Origin: Vulcanimicrobiia bacterium
GTDB taxonomy: Bacteria > Eremiobacterota > Eremiobacteria > Baltobacterales > Baltobacteraceae
NCBI GenBank assembly: GCA_024281135.1
Contig: JAMXLG010000410.1
Coordinates: 1-12,622, forward strand
Length of the DNA stretch: 12,622 bases
Direction: 5' to 3'
Shown here one piece after another: positions 1-6,517 of this stretch. Each line of letters starts with the position of its first letter. The first letter of the stretch is position 1. Made by a program: the position numbers and the translations under genes. The notes beneath the pieces were generated by a model. The model was not told the origin of the DNA, made no database searches, and saw only the letters and a program-made list of their open reading frames with translations.

Positions 1-197
1 CGATACCAATCGCTAGAAACGCCGACGAGTTCCGCTACCTCCTCGCGCCGCAGCCCGGTCACGCGACGTCGCGGGGTCGACGGAAGTCCGACATCTTCCG
101 GTTGGAGACGTGCGCGGCAATTCACCAGAAAGACTCTCAGTTTCGCGCGCCGTTCGTCGTCGATGGTACCGACCGGGGTACTGATCTGCGCACTCAT
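1..197 (-). CDS. XRE-family (MmyB-like) HTH transcriptional regulator, N-terminal part
   Basis: The gene runs leftward off the window edge, so only the first 65 residues are visible. It starts at an ATG (195-197) that overlaps the stop of the preceding small gene as TAATG. About 48 residues in comes TGLRREEVAELVGVSSDWY, the signature helix-turn-helix of MmyB-type XRE regulators, preceded by the usual Arg/Pro-rich lead-in (GLPSTPRRR). Family members bind DNA through this HTH and carry a C-terminal PAS-like ligand-binding domain, which would lie outside the window. They are often divergent from, or next to, short-chain dehydrogenases and oxidoreductases. The coupling to the upstream gene suggests co-translation. 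The identity rests on the HTH alone; target and ligand are unknown. Confidence 0.85.
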   Translation of the reverse strand, partial: MSAQISTPVGTIDDERRAKLRVFLVNCRARLQPEDVGLPSTPRRRVTGLRREEVAELVGVSSDWY

Positions 198-364
198 TAC
201 GGTGTGTCCTCCACCATAGCGAGCGCCCAACCGGCGGCCGTGCTCATGCGCACGATCGAATAACCGGTCACCTTATCGTAGAATTGAAAACCATTCCGCG
301 CAGCGTCCTCGAACGAGCGAAAGACCAGCATGCCCTGCGGTTTAGCGAAGTTCTGTCCCTTCAT
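197..364 (-). CDS. Small hypothetical protein, 55 aa, coupled to XRE regulator
   Basis: I do not recognise this protein. From the ATG at 364 it is 55 residues long, with a core FRSFEDAARNGFQFYD followed by GYSIVRMSTAAGWALAMVE. It is soluble-looking, mixed alpha/beta in character, with no signal peptide or membrane helix and no cysteine pairs. A TTG at 412 would give 71 residues, but the extra part looks less protein-like; a weak GGTG lies 8 nt before the ATG. Its TAA overlaps the ATG of the XRE regulator (TAATG), a strong sign that it is really translated. It lies about 100 bp downstream of the large STAND regulator on the same strand and may share its transcript. It could be a small partner or modulator of either regulator, but nothing in the sequence proves this. 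Confidence 0.6.
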   Translation of the reverse strand: MKGQNFAKPQGMLVFRSFEDAARNGFQFYDKVTGYSIVRMSTAAGWALAMVEDTP

Positions 365-468
365 GAGCGTTTCACCGACCCTTTGAACGCCGAACCGCGG
401 CGTCTGTAACAATTGTCGCGGAGGATCGGTCTCGGGACCACGGCGACCCGGACAGTTCGGCCGTACAG

Positions 469-2805
469 TTAGACTTCCGCAGCGAGGTCCATGGCGTCGG
501 CATGGCTCAGGTGCATGCCTTCCGCGACGGTACCGTTCAGAGCGCCGGCTAAGGTGCGGTAGCTGCTCGCTTCGGTCGGGCCCAGCACCTCTTCCCGGTT
601 CCTGACCTCATCGAAGTAGCATTTTAGCTTTGCAGCGCGGACGGTGTTTCCGGAGATCGCGTCGAGTGCAGCGAGATGTAGGACAGTCGAAAGCACGATG
701 CGCGGTTCGGCGTCGCGCCCGCGTGCGATCGCGATGCGCGCATGCGTTCGCGCTTCTTCCGTGTTGCCAAGCGCAACGCAATAGCCGGCCAAATTCGTTC
801 GAGCCAGAATCTCGCCGACCGCGTGCCGATTGAGGCGGCACAGTTCAAGTGCTTCGAGAGCCTGCGCAATCGCGCGGGCAGGTTCGCCCCGCGCGAACGC
901 GATTTCGCCGGCAGCCAGCAACGTCCACATTTCGTGCAACGGCCGCTTGAGCGAGCGCGTCAGCGCAAGCGACTCCGCGATCGCAACTTCCGCTTCATCG
1001 AGCCGGGCCTCGCGGCGGTACACGCTGGCGCGATGCATCAGCACCGTCGCCCATTCGGCGGATTGTCCGAGCTGTGAACGCTCCCGAATCTCCCAAACGC
1101 GTTCAAACGCGCGCTCCGCGTCCTCGAATCGCCCGCGCTCGCCGAGCCGTAGCGCGAGGCGGCTCGTCAATACCGCGACTCCGTTCCAATCGCCCGCTAA
1201 TTCCGAGCATGGAATTGCGCGTGTGATGGCATCGATCTCGTCTCGTCCACCCATGGAAACGATCAGCGCGCGGAAGACGCGTACCGCGAGTTCGGGATGC
1301 GCGTTGATGTCGAGTTTGGCAAGAACCGATTCACAATAACGCCGGCATTCGGCGAGCAATCCGATGCGCGCCCACGCGCCGCCCGGACCACCGACAATCC
1401 GTGCGGCGACGATTGGATCGCCCCCGTCACGGAGTGCCCATTCCAGTGCAACGCGCGCATTGTCGATTTCTCTCGCAAAGCGCGTGACGTCGTCGCCGGT
1501 CGATTCCGCTTCTTGCGCGACCCACCGCGCGTGCCTCTCCGAAAACTCCTCGAGTTCGCTCGCTGCGGCCAACTTTGCTCGAGCAAACGCGAGTACCGGC
1601 TGAAGGAGGCGATAACGCGTAGGAACAGCATCCAGCTCGACGCTAATGAGCGATTTTTCGACAAGCGATGCGAAAGCGCTCAACACGTTGCTTTCATCGA
1701 CGGGCTCGCCGAGCGCTACGGGTTCGAGCGCTTCGATGCTCCAGCCGCCGGCAAAAACCGAAAGGTGCCGGAAGAGTGCGCGCTCAGGCGCATCGAGCAG
1801 CGCATAACTCCACGCGATTGTATCGGACATCGTTTGGTGGCGCTGCGGTGCATCGCGCCGTCCGCCGGCAAGTACGGAGAGTTGACCGCGAAGGCGAGCA
1901 CGCAGTTCGTTCAAGCCCAAGAATGGGACGCGCGCAGCGGCCAGCTCGATCGCGAGCGGAATGTTGTCGACTTGGCCGCAGATGGCGCCCGCGATTTCCA
2001 CGCTATCCGGAGTCAGTGCAAACGACGTCGCAACGCTCGTTGCGCGCTGTTCAAAAAGTTCCAGCGCCGCCGCGGCATCGAGCGCCGGAAGGCGGTAAAC
2101 GTGTTCGCCCTCGACTGCAAGTCGCTCGCGGCTCGTTGCGAGCACGAACAGATCGCCGCAGACGCGTTCGATTTCAACTGCTAGTTGCGCCGCTTCAGCG
2201 ATAACGTGTTCGCAGTTATCGAAAACGATAATGCCTCGATGGCGTTTTATCGAAGTAACGAGCGATTCGATTGGATTTTCCGACTCTGTAATACGCAATC
2301 CAAGTGAAGCTGCAACCTTGCTCGCAACGTCGGCTCCAGACCGCAGAGCACCGAAATCTACCAACCACGCGGGAACATCGCGTACTCGAGCAAACTGATC
2401 CGCGACGGCGACCGCCACGCGTGTCTTGCCGATGCCTCCGGTTCCGGTAATTGTTACGAGCCGCGAGCGATTGAGCAACGATAGAATCTCCGCAATTGCA
2501 TCGTCGCGCCCGATGAGCGGCGTGTTTGCGACGGGCAGTTCGCTCGCGCGAGTGGGGTCATCACTCAACGGTCGCCGCTCTCGCCCGTGGGACGCCGCAG
2601 CCTCTAACTCTCGCCGCGGGCCGGGCTCGAGCCCAAGCGCAACGGCCAAAAATTCGACGGTGTCACGGTACGGCGCGCGCCGCGTGCCGCGCTCGAGTGC
2701 GCTGATCGTGTCCTTCCCGAGTCCCGCTTGTTCTGCAAGCGCCTCCTGAGACAGACCGGCGTCGCGGCGAAAACGTCGCAACAATTCACCGAATGTGGAT
2801 CCCAT
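469..2805 (-). CDS. XRE-HTH / NB-ARC (STAND) / TPR-like transcriptional regulator
   Basis: This 778-residue signal-transduction ATPase combines a DNA-binding head with a nucleotide switch. Residues 3-58 form an XRE HTH (FGELLRRFRRDAGLSQEAL, then an LERGTRRAPYRDTV tail). Walker A GTGGIGKT lies at 121-128, Walker B IIVFDNCEH at 192-200, a sensor-type TSRERL at 224-229, and IPLAIELAAAR at 282-292 (the GLPL equivalent). A winged-helix region follows at about 323-413. The rest, about 433-778, is alpha-helical with TPR-like A/L/E-rich repeats. Known STAND proteins stay inactive with ADP and oligomerise after ligand binding to the repeat domain; the ligand here is unknown. I chose the ATG at 2805 because the HTH starts right after it. 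A TTG at 2856 would add 17 residues and nearly close the divergent intergenic gap. The target is probably its own promoter and the divergent oxidoreductase (inference). Confidence 0.9.
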   Translation of the reverse strand: MGSTFGELLRRFRRDAGLSQEALAEQAGLGKDTISALERGTRRAPYRDTVEFLAVALGLEPGPRRELEAAASHGRERRPLSDDPTRASELPVANTPLIGRDDAIAEILSLLNRSRLVTITGTGGIGKTRVAVAVADQFARVRDVPAWLVDFGALRSGADVASKVAASLGLRITESENPIESLVTSIKRHRGIIVFDNCEHVIAEAAQLAVEIERVCGDLFVLATSRERLAVEGEHVYRLPALDAAAALELFEQRATSVATSFALTPDSVEIAGAICGQVDNIPLAIELAAARVPFLGLNELRARLRGQLSVLAGGRRDAPQRHQTMSDTIAWSYALLDAPERALFRHLSVFAGGWSIEALEPVALGEPVDESNVLSAFASLVEKSLISVELDAVPTRYRLLQPVLAFARAKLAAASELEEFSERHARWVAQEAESTGDDVTRFAREIDNARVALEWALRDGGDPIVAARIVGGPGGAWARIGLLAECRRYCESVLAKLDINAHPELAVRVFRALIVSMGGRDEIDAITRAIPCSELAGDWNGVAVLTSRLALRLGERGRFEDAERAFERVWEIRERSQLGQSAEWATVLMHRASVYRREARLDEAEVAIAESLALTRSLKRPLHEMWTLLAAGEIAFARGEPARAIAQALEALELCRLNRHAVGEILARTNLAGYCVALGNTEEARTHARIAIARGRDAEPRIVLSTVLHLAALDAISGNTVRAAKLKCYFDEVRNREEVLGPTEASSYRTLAGALNGTVAEGMHLSHADAMDLAAEV

Positions 2806-2879
2806 CGCGACGAAAACTTCGAGCAACTGTACGACTTGTCCGTGGCTCGGCCCCAACTCGGCAGCCTACGCTGTTGGAG
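2806..2879. promoter_or_regulatory. Divergent intergenic region between STAND regulator and MDR oxidoreductase
   Basis: These 74 bp separate two divergent start codons and must hold both promoters. Leftward, a TACAGT -10-like hexamer (complement of 2826-2831) sits 20 nt before the regulator ATG. Rightward, TACGCT (2867-2872) lies 7 nt before the oxidoreductase ATG, a spacing that would give a leaderless or nearly leaderless mRNA. No convincing -35 element is seen for either, and neither start has a good Shine-Dalgarno sequence. A short CGAA-aac-TTCG inverted repeat (2811-2821) next to the regulator start is the only visible operator-like element. Confidence 0.35.
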
Positions 2880-3833
2880 ATGATCGCGATACTGGTGCAT
2901 CAATACGGCGGCCCCGACGAACTGAAGGTCGACGACGTGGACGTCCCGTCACCGGCGGACGGCGAAGCATTGATCCGCGTTTGCGCCGCAGGCGTAGGGC
3001 CGTGGGACGCACTCGTTCGGACGGGGCACAGCGGGCTGCCGCAGACGCTGCCGCTGATTCCGGGATCGGACATCGCCGGCGTCGTCGAACAAATCAAAAC
3101 CGATTCCGCACCGGCCGCGCTCAAACGCGGCGACGCCGTCTTTGGCGTAACGAATCCGAAATTCACCGGCGGCTATGCGCAATACGCCGTCGCCTCCCTG
3201 ACGTCAATCGCGCGCAAACCGGAGACCTTGAGTTTCGTGGAGGCTGCCTCGGTCCCGGTCGTTGCCGTGACCGCATGGCAGATGCTCTTCGATTACGCAA
3301 AGTTGGACCGCGGTCAACGAGTGCTCGTTCATGGCGCCGCGGGTAATGTCGGCGCGTACGCCGTGCAGCTCGCACGCTGGGCGGGTGCAGAGGTTATCGC
3401 CGTAGCGCGTAGCGTGGACGCAGGCTACCTGCGCAGCATCGGTGCGACGCAAGTGATCGATTTTACAACTCAGCGTTTCGAAGATTGCGTCGCGAACGTC
3501 GATGCCGTCATCGATACCATCGGCGGCGAAACGCAAGCGCGGTCGTTCGGAGTTTTGAAGCGCGACGGAATACTCGTATCCTCGGTGTCGCAACCTTCCC
3601 AAACCGATGCCGTTCGATACGGAGTTCGCACCGCGTATTTCATCGTCTCGGTAACGGCTGCGCAGCTCGAACGCATTACACAGCTCTTCGACGAGGGCGT
3701 TCTCAAAACAGATCTTGGCGTCGTGTTGAGTTTCACCGATGCGCGAAAAGCACACGAGATGCTCGCGGGCAGTTTACCGCATCCGCGTGGAAAGATCGTT
3801 CTTGACGTGAACCTGACGAAGGAAACGCCCTAA
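2880..3833 (+). CDS. NAD(P)-dependent alcohol dehydrogenase / quinone oxidoreductase-like protein (MDR superfamily)
   Basis: This 317-residue zinc-free MDR enzyme belongs to the quinone oxidoreductase/zeta-crystallin group, which typically reduces quinones or alpha,beta-unsaturated carbonyls with NADPH in the cytosol. The N-terminal GroES-like domain opens with MIAILVHQYGGPDELKVDDV and contains IPGSDIAGVV (60-69). The Rossmann half carries the group's nucleotide-binding motif HGAAGNVG (151-158) followed by EVIAVARS, and VDAVIDTIGGETQ at 207-219. The catalytic and structural zinc ligands of alcohol dehydrogenases are absent. The ATG at 2880 matches the family N-terminus; earlier in-frame starts add unrelated sequence. 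GGAG directly abuts the ATG, too close to serve as a normal ribosome site. It is divergent from the STAND regulator, a likely controller, and its stop overlaps the convergent DedA gene's stop. The substrate cannot be told. Confidence 0.9.
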   Translation: MIAILVHQYGGPDELKVDDVDVPSPADGEALIRVCAAGVGPWDALVRTGHSGLPQTLPLIPGSDIAGVVEQIKTDSAPAALKRGDAVFGVTNPKFTGGYAQYAVASLTSIARKPETLSFVEAASVPVVAVTAWQMLFDYAKLDRGQRVLVHGAAGNVGAYAVQLARWAGAEVIAVARSVDAGYLRSIGATQVIDFTTQRFEDCVANVDAVIDTIGGETQARSFGVLKRDGILVSSVSQPSQTDAVRYGVRTAYFIVSVTAAQLERITQLFDEGVLKTDLGVVLSFTDARKAHEMLAGSLPHPRGKIVLDVNLTKETP

Positions 3834-4441
3834 GCGCGTCGCTCCGCGCGACGACGTAGCACGAGCCATACGCCGATCATCACGATTACGGCGCCGATCG
3901 CGACCAGCAAACCGCCTTTATGCAGCATGGCGGTAAGCGAATCGATGTGATCGCCGGCTTCGAATCCGAGCATAACGAGTAAGCCGCAAAATCCCAGCGA
4001 ACCGAGCGCGTACCACGAGTAAAAATGTGCGAGGTTCATCTCGGCGAGGCCGGCGGGGATCGACACGATGCCGCGGATGACAGGAATGAAGCGGCAGATG
4101 AAGATGGCAAAACTCCCGAAACGCTCGAAAAACGACTGAACGCGGTTCAGGTTCTCGTGCGTCAGGTGCAAGTACTTGCCGTAGTTGTCGATCAACGGAC
4201 GGCCACCGAAGCGCCCGATCAGATAGCCGACGGTTCCGCCGGCCAGCTCGCCGATCACCGTAACGGCAATCGTGAGCCAGAGGTTCGCCAAATGGCCCGT
4301 CGCTGTTAGCGCGCCCGAGAGCGGAAGCACGACTTCGCTCCCGATCGGTGCGCCGATGTTGCCAAGCGCCATGACGACGAAGAGCCCGCCGTACCCGTAG
4401 TGATCGACGAGCGATACGATAATGTCTTGCAGGTGCCCCAA
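3830..4441 (-). CDS. DedA family inner-membrane protein
   Basis: This 203-residue polytopic protein of the DedA/SNARE-associated superfamily is thought to work in lipid-carrier (undecaprenyl phosphate) recycling, membrane-potential maintenance and envelope stress resistance. Family marks are present: the acidic PIGSEVVLP re-entrant segment (about 32-40), GELAGGTVGYLIGRFGGR (64-81), and the arginine/proline motif CRFIPVIRGIVSIPAGLAEM (116-135) with R117, P120 and R123. Hydrophobic spans lie around 15-45, 50-78, 110-135, 140-162 and 176-196, followed by a basic RRRAERRA tail. Translation starts at a TTG: GGAG (complement of 4448-4451) is placed 6 nt upstream, and the previous gene's stop is only 3 bp away, so the two genes form one operon. 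The length is typical. The substrate is inferred from the family only. Confidence 0.92.
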   Translation of the reverse strand: MGHLQDIIVSLVDHYGYGGLFVVMALGNIGAPIGSEVVLPLSGALTATGHLANLWLTIAVTVIGELAGGTVGYLIGRFGGRPLIDNYGKYLHLTHENLNRVQSFFERFGSFAIFICRFIPVIRGIVSIPAGLAEMNLAHFYSWYALGSLGFCGLLVMLGFEAGDHIDSLTAMLHKGGLLVAIGAVIVMIGVWLVLRRRAERRA

Positions 4442-4444
4442 CGG

Positions 4445-4843
4445 TTACTCCGCAGGCGCAGCCGACTGTGCGGCGCGCCTCAATAGTTCAGCCGCAAGAC
4501 TTCCACCCTCGCCCCGCAGCGCGACGAGGAGATCGGCCGGTTCTACGGGCCGTTCGCCTGCGTGCTCTTCAGCGAGCGCGACAATCTTACGCACGCGCGG
4601 CGTAACAAGGATACCTTCCCACAACCGGTCTTCAGCCGAACCAAGCGCGCGACGCACTTCAGCATGCAACTCGCGAACATCGATTCCGGCGGCTTTGAGG
4701 TCTTGCAGAATTTGCGGATCGCGTTCTTCGAGCAGAGCAACCATCAGGTGCTCCGCACCGATGTAGTACTGATTGTGGTTACGGCACTCTTGCTCGGCTG
4801 CACGCAGCACGCGCCTTGATGCCGGACTAAATCTTGCGAACAC
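4445..4843 (-). CDS. Stand-alone Clp N-terminal-domain protein
   Basis: This 132-residue protein consists of little more than a ClpA/ClpC-type N-domain, with its two tandem repeats. Repeat one (about 3-45) begins MFARFSPASRRVL and contains YYIGAEHLMVALLEE. Repeat two (about 79-125) contains LVTPRVRKIVALAEEH and EPADLLVALRGEGG. There is no Walker motif or AAA+ module, so it cannot unfold proteins by itself. In known systems such domains bind substrates or adaptors of ClpC/ClpA, and ClpS/MecA-type partners dock on them. This one could act as an adaptor, decoy or a ClpT-like subunit. Start is GTG at 4843, with AAGGG closely upstream. It is translationally linked to the DedA gene downstream, which hints at a membrane or envelope-stress role (inference). 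Confidence 0.85.
   Translation of the reverse strand: MFARFSPASRRVLRAAEQECRNHNQYYIGAEHLMVALLEERDPQILQDLKAAGIDVRELHAEVRRALGSAEDRLWEGILVTPRVRKIVALAEEHAGERPVEPADLLVALRGEGGSLAAELLRRAAQSAAPAE
4448..4451 (-). promoter_or_regulatory. Shine-Dalgarno site fixing the TTG start of dedA
   Basis: On the minus strand the sequence reads GGAG-TAA-CCG-TTG. The ribosome site lies inside the last codons of the Clp-N gene, its stop follows at once, and the TTG start comes after a 6-nt spacer. This supports the unusual start codon and termination-reinitiation coupling. Confidence 0.6.
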
Positions 4844-4862
4844 GATCCCTTAACAATCAGAT

Positions 4863-4894
4863 GGGGCTCGCGACAGGTTTCTATCGCAAGCCCC
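4863..4894 (-). terminator. Hairpin downstream of tRNA-Pro
   Basis: The arms GGGGCTCGCGA and TCGCAAGCCCC pair over 11 positions with one mismatch around a 10-nt loop. A second, weaker hairpin (CAGGGGTT / AAACCCTG, 4894-4917) sits between it and the tRNA. No clear T-run follows, so this may be a processing, attenuation or weak termination structure between the tRNA and the Clp-N gene. Confidence 0.4.
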
Positions 4895-4925
4895 AGGGGT
4901 TCGGCAAGCAAACCCTGTTCAACTA

Positions 4926-4999
<74 letters not shown>

Positions 5000-5094
5000 A
5001 CAAAACTCCCGTTAATTCTTAGGTTTGGGTGCTCCTCCTGCACTGCAACCCACAGGGGAGCCGGAGCGCGCGCAAAGAACGCTACTCCTCGCTC
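5000..5094. promoter_or_regulatory. Divergent promoter region between tRNA-Pro and the trkA pair
   Basis: These 95 bp must contain promoters for the leftward tRNA and the rightward RCK genes. Leftward, TAAGAAT (complement of 5015-5021) is a fair -10 element about 15 nt before the tRNA; TTGCAG (complement of 5043-5048) is 21 nt further out, too far for a normal -35. Rightward, TACTCC (5083-5088) is 6 nt before the first trkA ATG, again suggesting a leaderless transcript, and no Shine-Dalgarno sequence is visible. The palindrome TGCA-C-TGCA (5039-5047), flanked by GGGT and ACCC, could be an operator; this is weak. Confidence 0.3.
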
Positions 5095-5766
5095 ATGAGA
5101 TACCTTATCGTCGGGTGCGGACGCGTCGGCTCGGCGCTCGCGAAATTACTCGACGCGGACGGTCACGAAGTGATCGTCGTTGACGAGAACCCGGCTGCTT
5201 TTAAGCGCTTGGGCGCAAAATTCAAAGGTCACGTCGTTGTCGGTACCGGCATCGACTATGACGTCCTCAAACGATCCGGCGCTCAAAGCGCCGACGGCTT
5301 CGTCGCGGTAACGGACGGAGACAACCGCAACATCATGGCGTCGCTGATCGCACAGCGTATGTTCAAAATCCCGCGCGTTGTCTGCCGCATTTACGATCCG
5401 CCGCGCGGACAAATGTACCGCGAACTCGGCGTACAGACGGTCGTCCCGACGACGGTCGGCGCGAAACTGATCCGCGACACGCTCATGGAAGCGCCGTGGG
5501 ATCCGATGCACTCGTTCGACTTCGGAAAGCTGACGTCGCTCTCGGCTGTGATCGATAAATCGCACGCCGGGAATCGCGTCGCCGATATCGAGCGAGAGGG
5601 TCTCGTTCGGATCGGTGCCGTTCGCCGCGGTACAGCCATATTCGTTGCATGTAACGAGACGGTTCTTCAGGAGGGTGACGAGATCAATGCGATCGTCGCG
5701 CCTGAAGCGATTAGCGAATTCGCCAAGATGTTCCACGGCGCAACACCGGAAGCAAAGACGGCATAA
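5095..5766 (+). CDS. TrkA family potassium uptake regulatory protein (RCK_N/RCK_C), first of pair
   Basis: This 223-residue cytoplasmic RCK protein gates a membrane K+ transporter in response to nucleotides. The N-terminal Rossmann fold starts MRYLIVGCGRVGSALAKLL with GCGRVG at 7-12 and an acidic D30 at the end of strand two, the pattern for NAD(H) binding. GTGIDYDVLKRSGAQSADG (50-68) and AVTDGDNRNIM (71-81) are typical RCK_N segments. A C-terminal RCK_C domain covers about 140-205 (GLVRIGAVRRGT, then EGDEINAIV). The ATG at 5095 places the Rossmann motif at its usual position; a GTG at 5029 would add 22 unrelated residues. A second RCK gene follows 9 bp downstream, as in the actinobacterial ceoB-ceoC arrangement. 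The transporter subunit is not in the window. Confidence 0.93.
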   Translation: MRYLIVGCGRVGSALAKLLDADGHEVIVVDENPAAFKRLGAKFKGHVVVGTGIDYDVLKRSGAQSADGFVAVTDGDNRNIMASLIAQRMFKIPRVVCRIYDPPRGQMYRELGVQTVVPTTVGAKLIRDTLMEAPWDPMHSFDFGKLTSLSAVIDKSHAGNRVADIEREGLVRIGAVRRGTAIFVACNETVLQEGDEINAIVAPEAISEFAKMFHGATPEAKTA

Positions 5767-5775
5767 CGTTCCAAC

Positions 5776-6471
5776 ATGTTCATCATCATCGTCGGCGGCG
5801 GAAAAGTCGGTTCGTACCTGACCCGCGCCCTGCTCAATCAAAATCACGAAGTCGTCGTCGTCGAGAAGAACGATAAAAAAGGCAAACAACTTGACATGCT
5901 GATCGATCGTCAAGTGACGATGGTCGGCGACGGCTGTGATCCGTACGTGTTGGAAGCGGCCGGCGTTGCGCGCGCCGACGTCGTGGTTGCCGATACCGGC
6001 GATGACGAAGACAATCTCGTCGTCGTTCTGCTCACGAAGAAGAAATCGAAAGCGCGCTGCATCGCCCGCGTAAACAACCCGCGCAACAAGCAGATCTTCG
6101 ATTCGCTCGACCCTGAGGATCCGGTGACGGTCATTTCTTCGACCGAGATCATCCTTGACGTGCTCAACGAACACGTCAACGCGGCGAGTTACTCCGCGGC
6201 ACTCGAAACAATGCATCTCTTCGGACGCGGCAATCTCAGCCTCGTTCGCGTCAGCGTTCCCGACGGTTCACCGGCAGCGGGACGCACGATCTCCGAAATT
6301 GCAATCCCGCGCAACAGCGTGCTCGTGGCAATCGAACGCGAGAACGTGGAAGACATGGTGATCCCGACCGGCGACACGCAACTTCAGCCCGGCGACCGCA
6401 TCGTCGCCGTCGTCAAAAACGGCGCCGGCGAAAAACTTCAAGCCCTCTTCGCAGACGGAAAACGAAGATAA
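5776..6471 (+). CDS. TrkA family potassium uptake regulatory protein (RCK_N/RCK_C), second of pair
   Basis: This 231-residue RCK protein is partner to the gene 9 bp upstream and almost surely co-transcribed. It opens MFIIIVGGGKVGSYLTRALL with GGGKVG at 7-12 and E30 closing strand two. Next come GDGCDPYVLEAAGVARADVV (51-70), ADTGDDEDNLVV (72-83) and CIARVNNPRNKQIFDSL (95-111). RCK_C occupies about 150-217 (LVRVSVPDGSPAAGRTISEI, then LQPGDRIVAVV). The two proteins share fold but differ in sequence, so they are likely to form a hetero-oligomeric gating ring rather than being a recent duplication. RCK_C domains of related proteins bind c-di-AMP; whether this one does cannot be read here. The gene ends 21 bp before a convergent response-regulator gene. 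Confidence 0.94.
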   Translation: MFIIIVGGGKVGSYLTRALLNQNHEVVVVEKNDKKGKQLDMLIDRQVTMVGDGCDPYVLEAAGVARADVVVADTGDDEDNLVVVLLTKKKSKARCIARVNNPRNKQIFDSLDPEDPVTVISSTEIILDVLNEHVNAASYSAALETMHLFGRGNLSLVRVSVPDGSPAAGRTISEIAIPRNSVLVAIERENVEDMVIPTGDTQLQPGDRIVAVVKNGAGEKLQALFADGKRR

Positions 6472-6477
6472 CTCTTC

Positions 6478-6517
6478 CGCGCGTGTCGGGGTCTAAATAA
6501 AGCCCCTTCGTAGCGCG
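6478..6517. terminator. Possible bidirectional terminator between trkA pair and response regulator
   Basis: Nested inverted repeats span the convergent gap: outer CGCGC/GCGCG (6478-6482, 6513-6517) and inner GGGG/CCCC (6488-6491, 6503-6506) around an A/T-rich loop. There are internal loops and no long T-run, and part lies within the 3' end of the response-regulator gene, so support is modest. Confidence 0.3.

Noticed and set aside
1297..2184. Rightward 295-codon frame opposite the STAND regulator
   Set aside because: It lies antisense to an intact NB-ARC/WHD coding frame, has Arg-rich content without domains, and has no promoter or ribosome site.
2806..2856. 17-residue N-terminal extension of the STAND regulator from a TTG
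   Set aside because: The added residues precede the usual HTH start, there is no ribosome site, and the extension would leave only 23 bp for two divergent promoters.
5146..6216. Long leftward open frame of 356 codons opposite both trkA genes
   Set aside because: It crosses two well-supported RCK genes and reads as Arg/His/Asp-rich low-complexity protein with no recognisable motif; long antisense frames are common at this G+C content.
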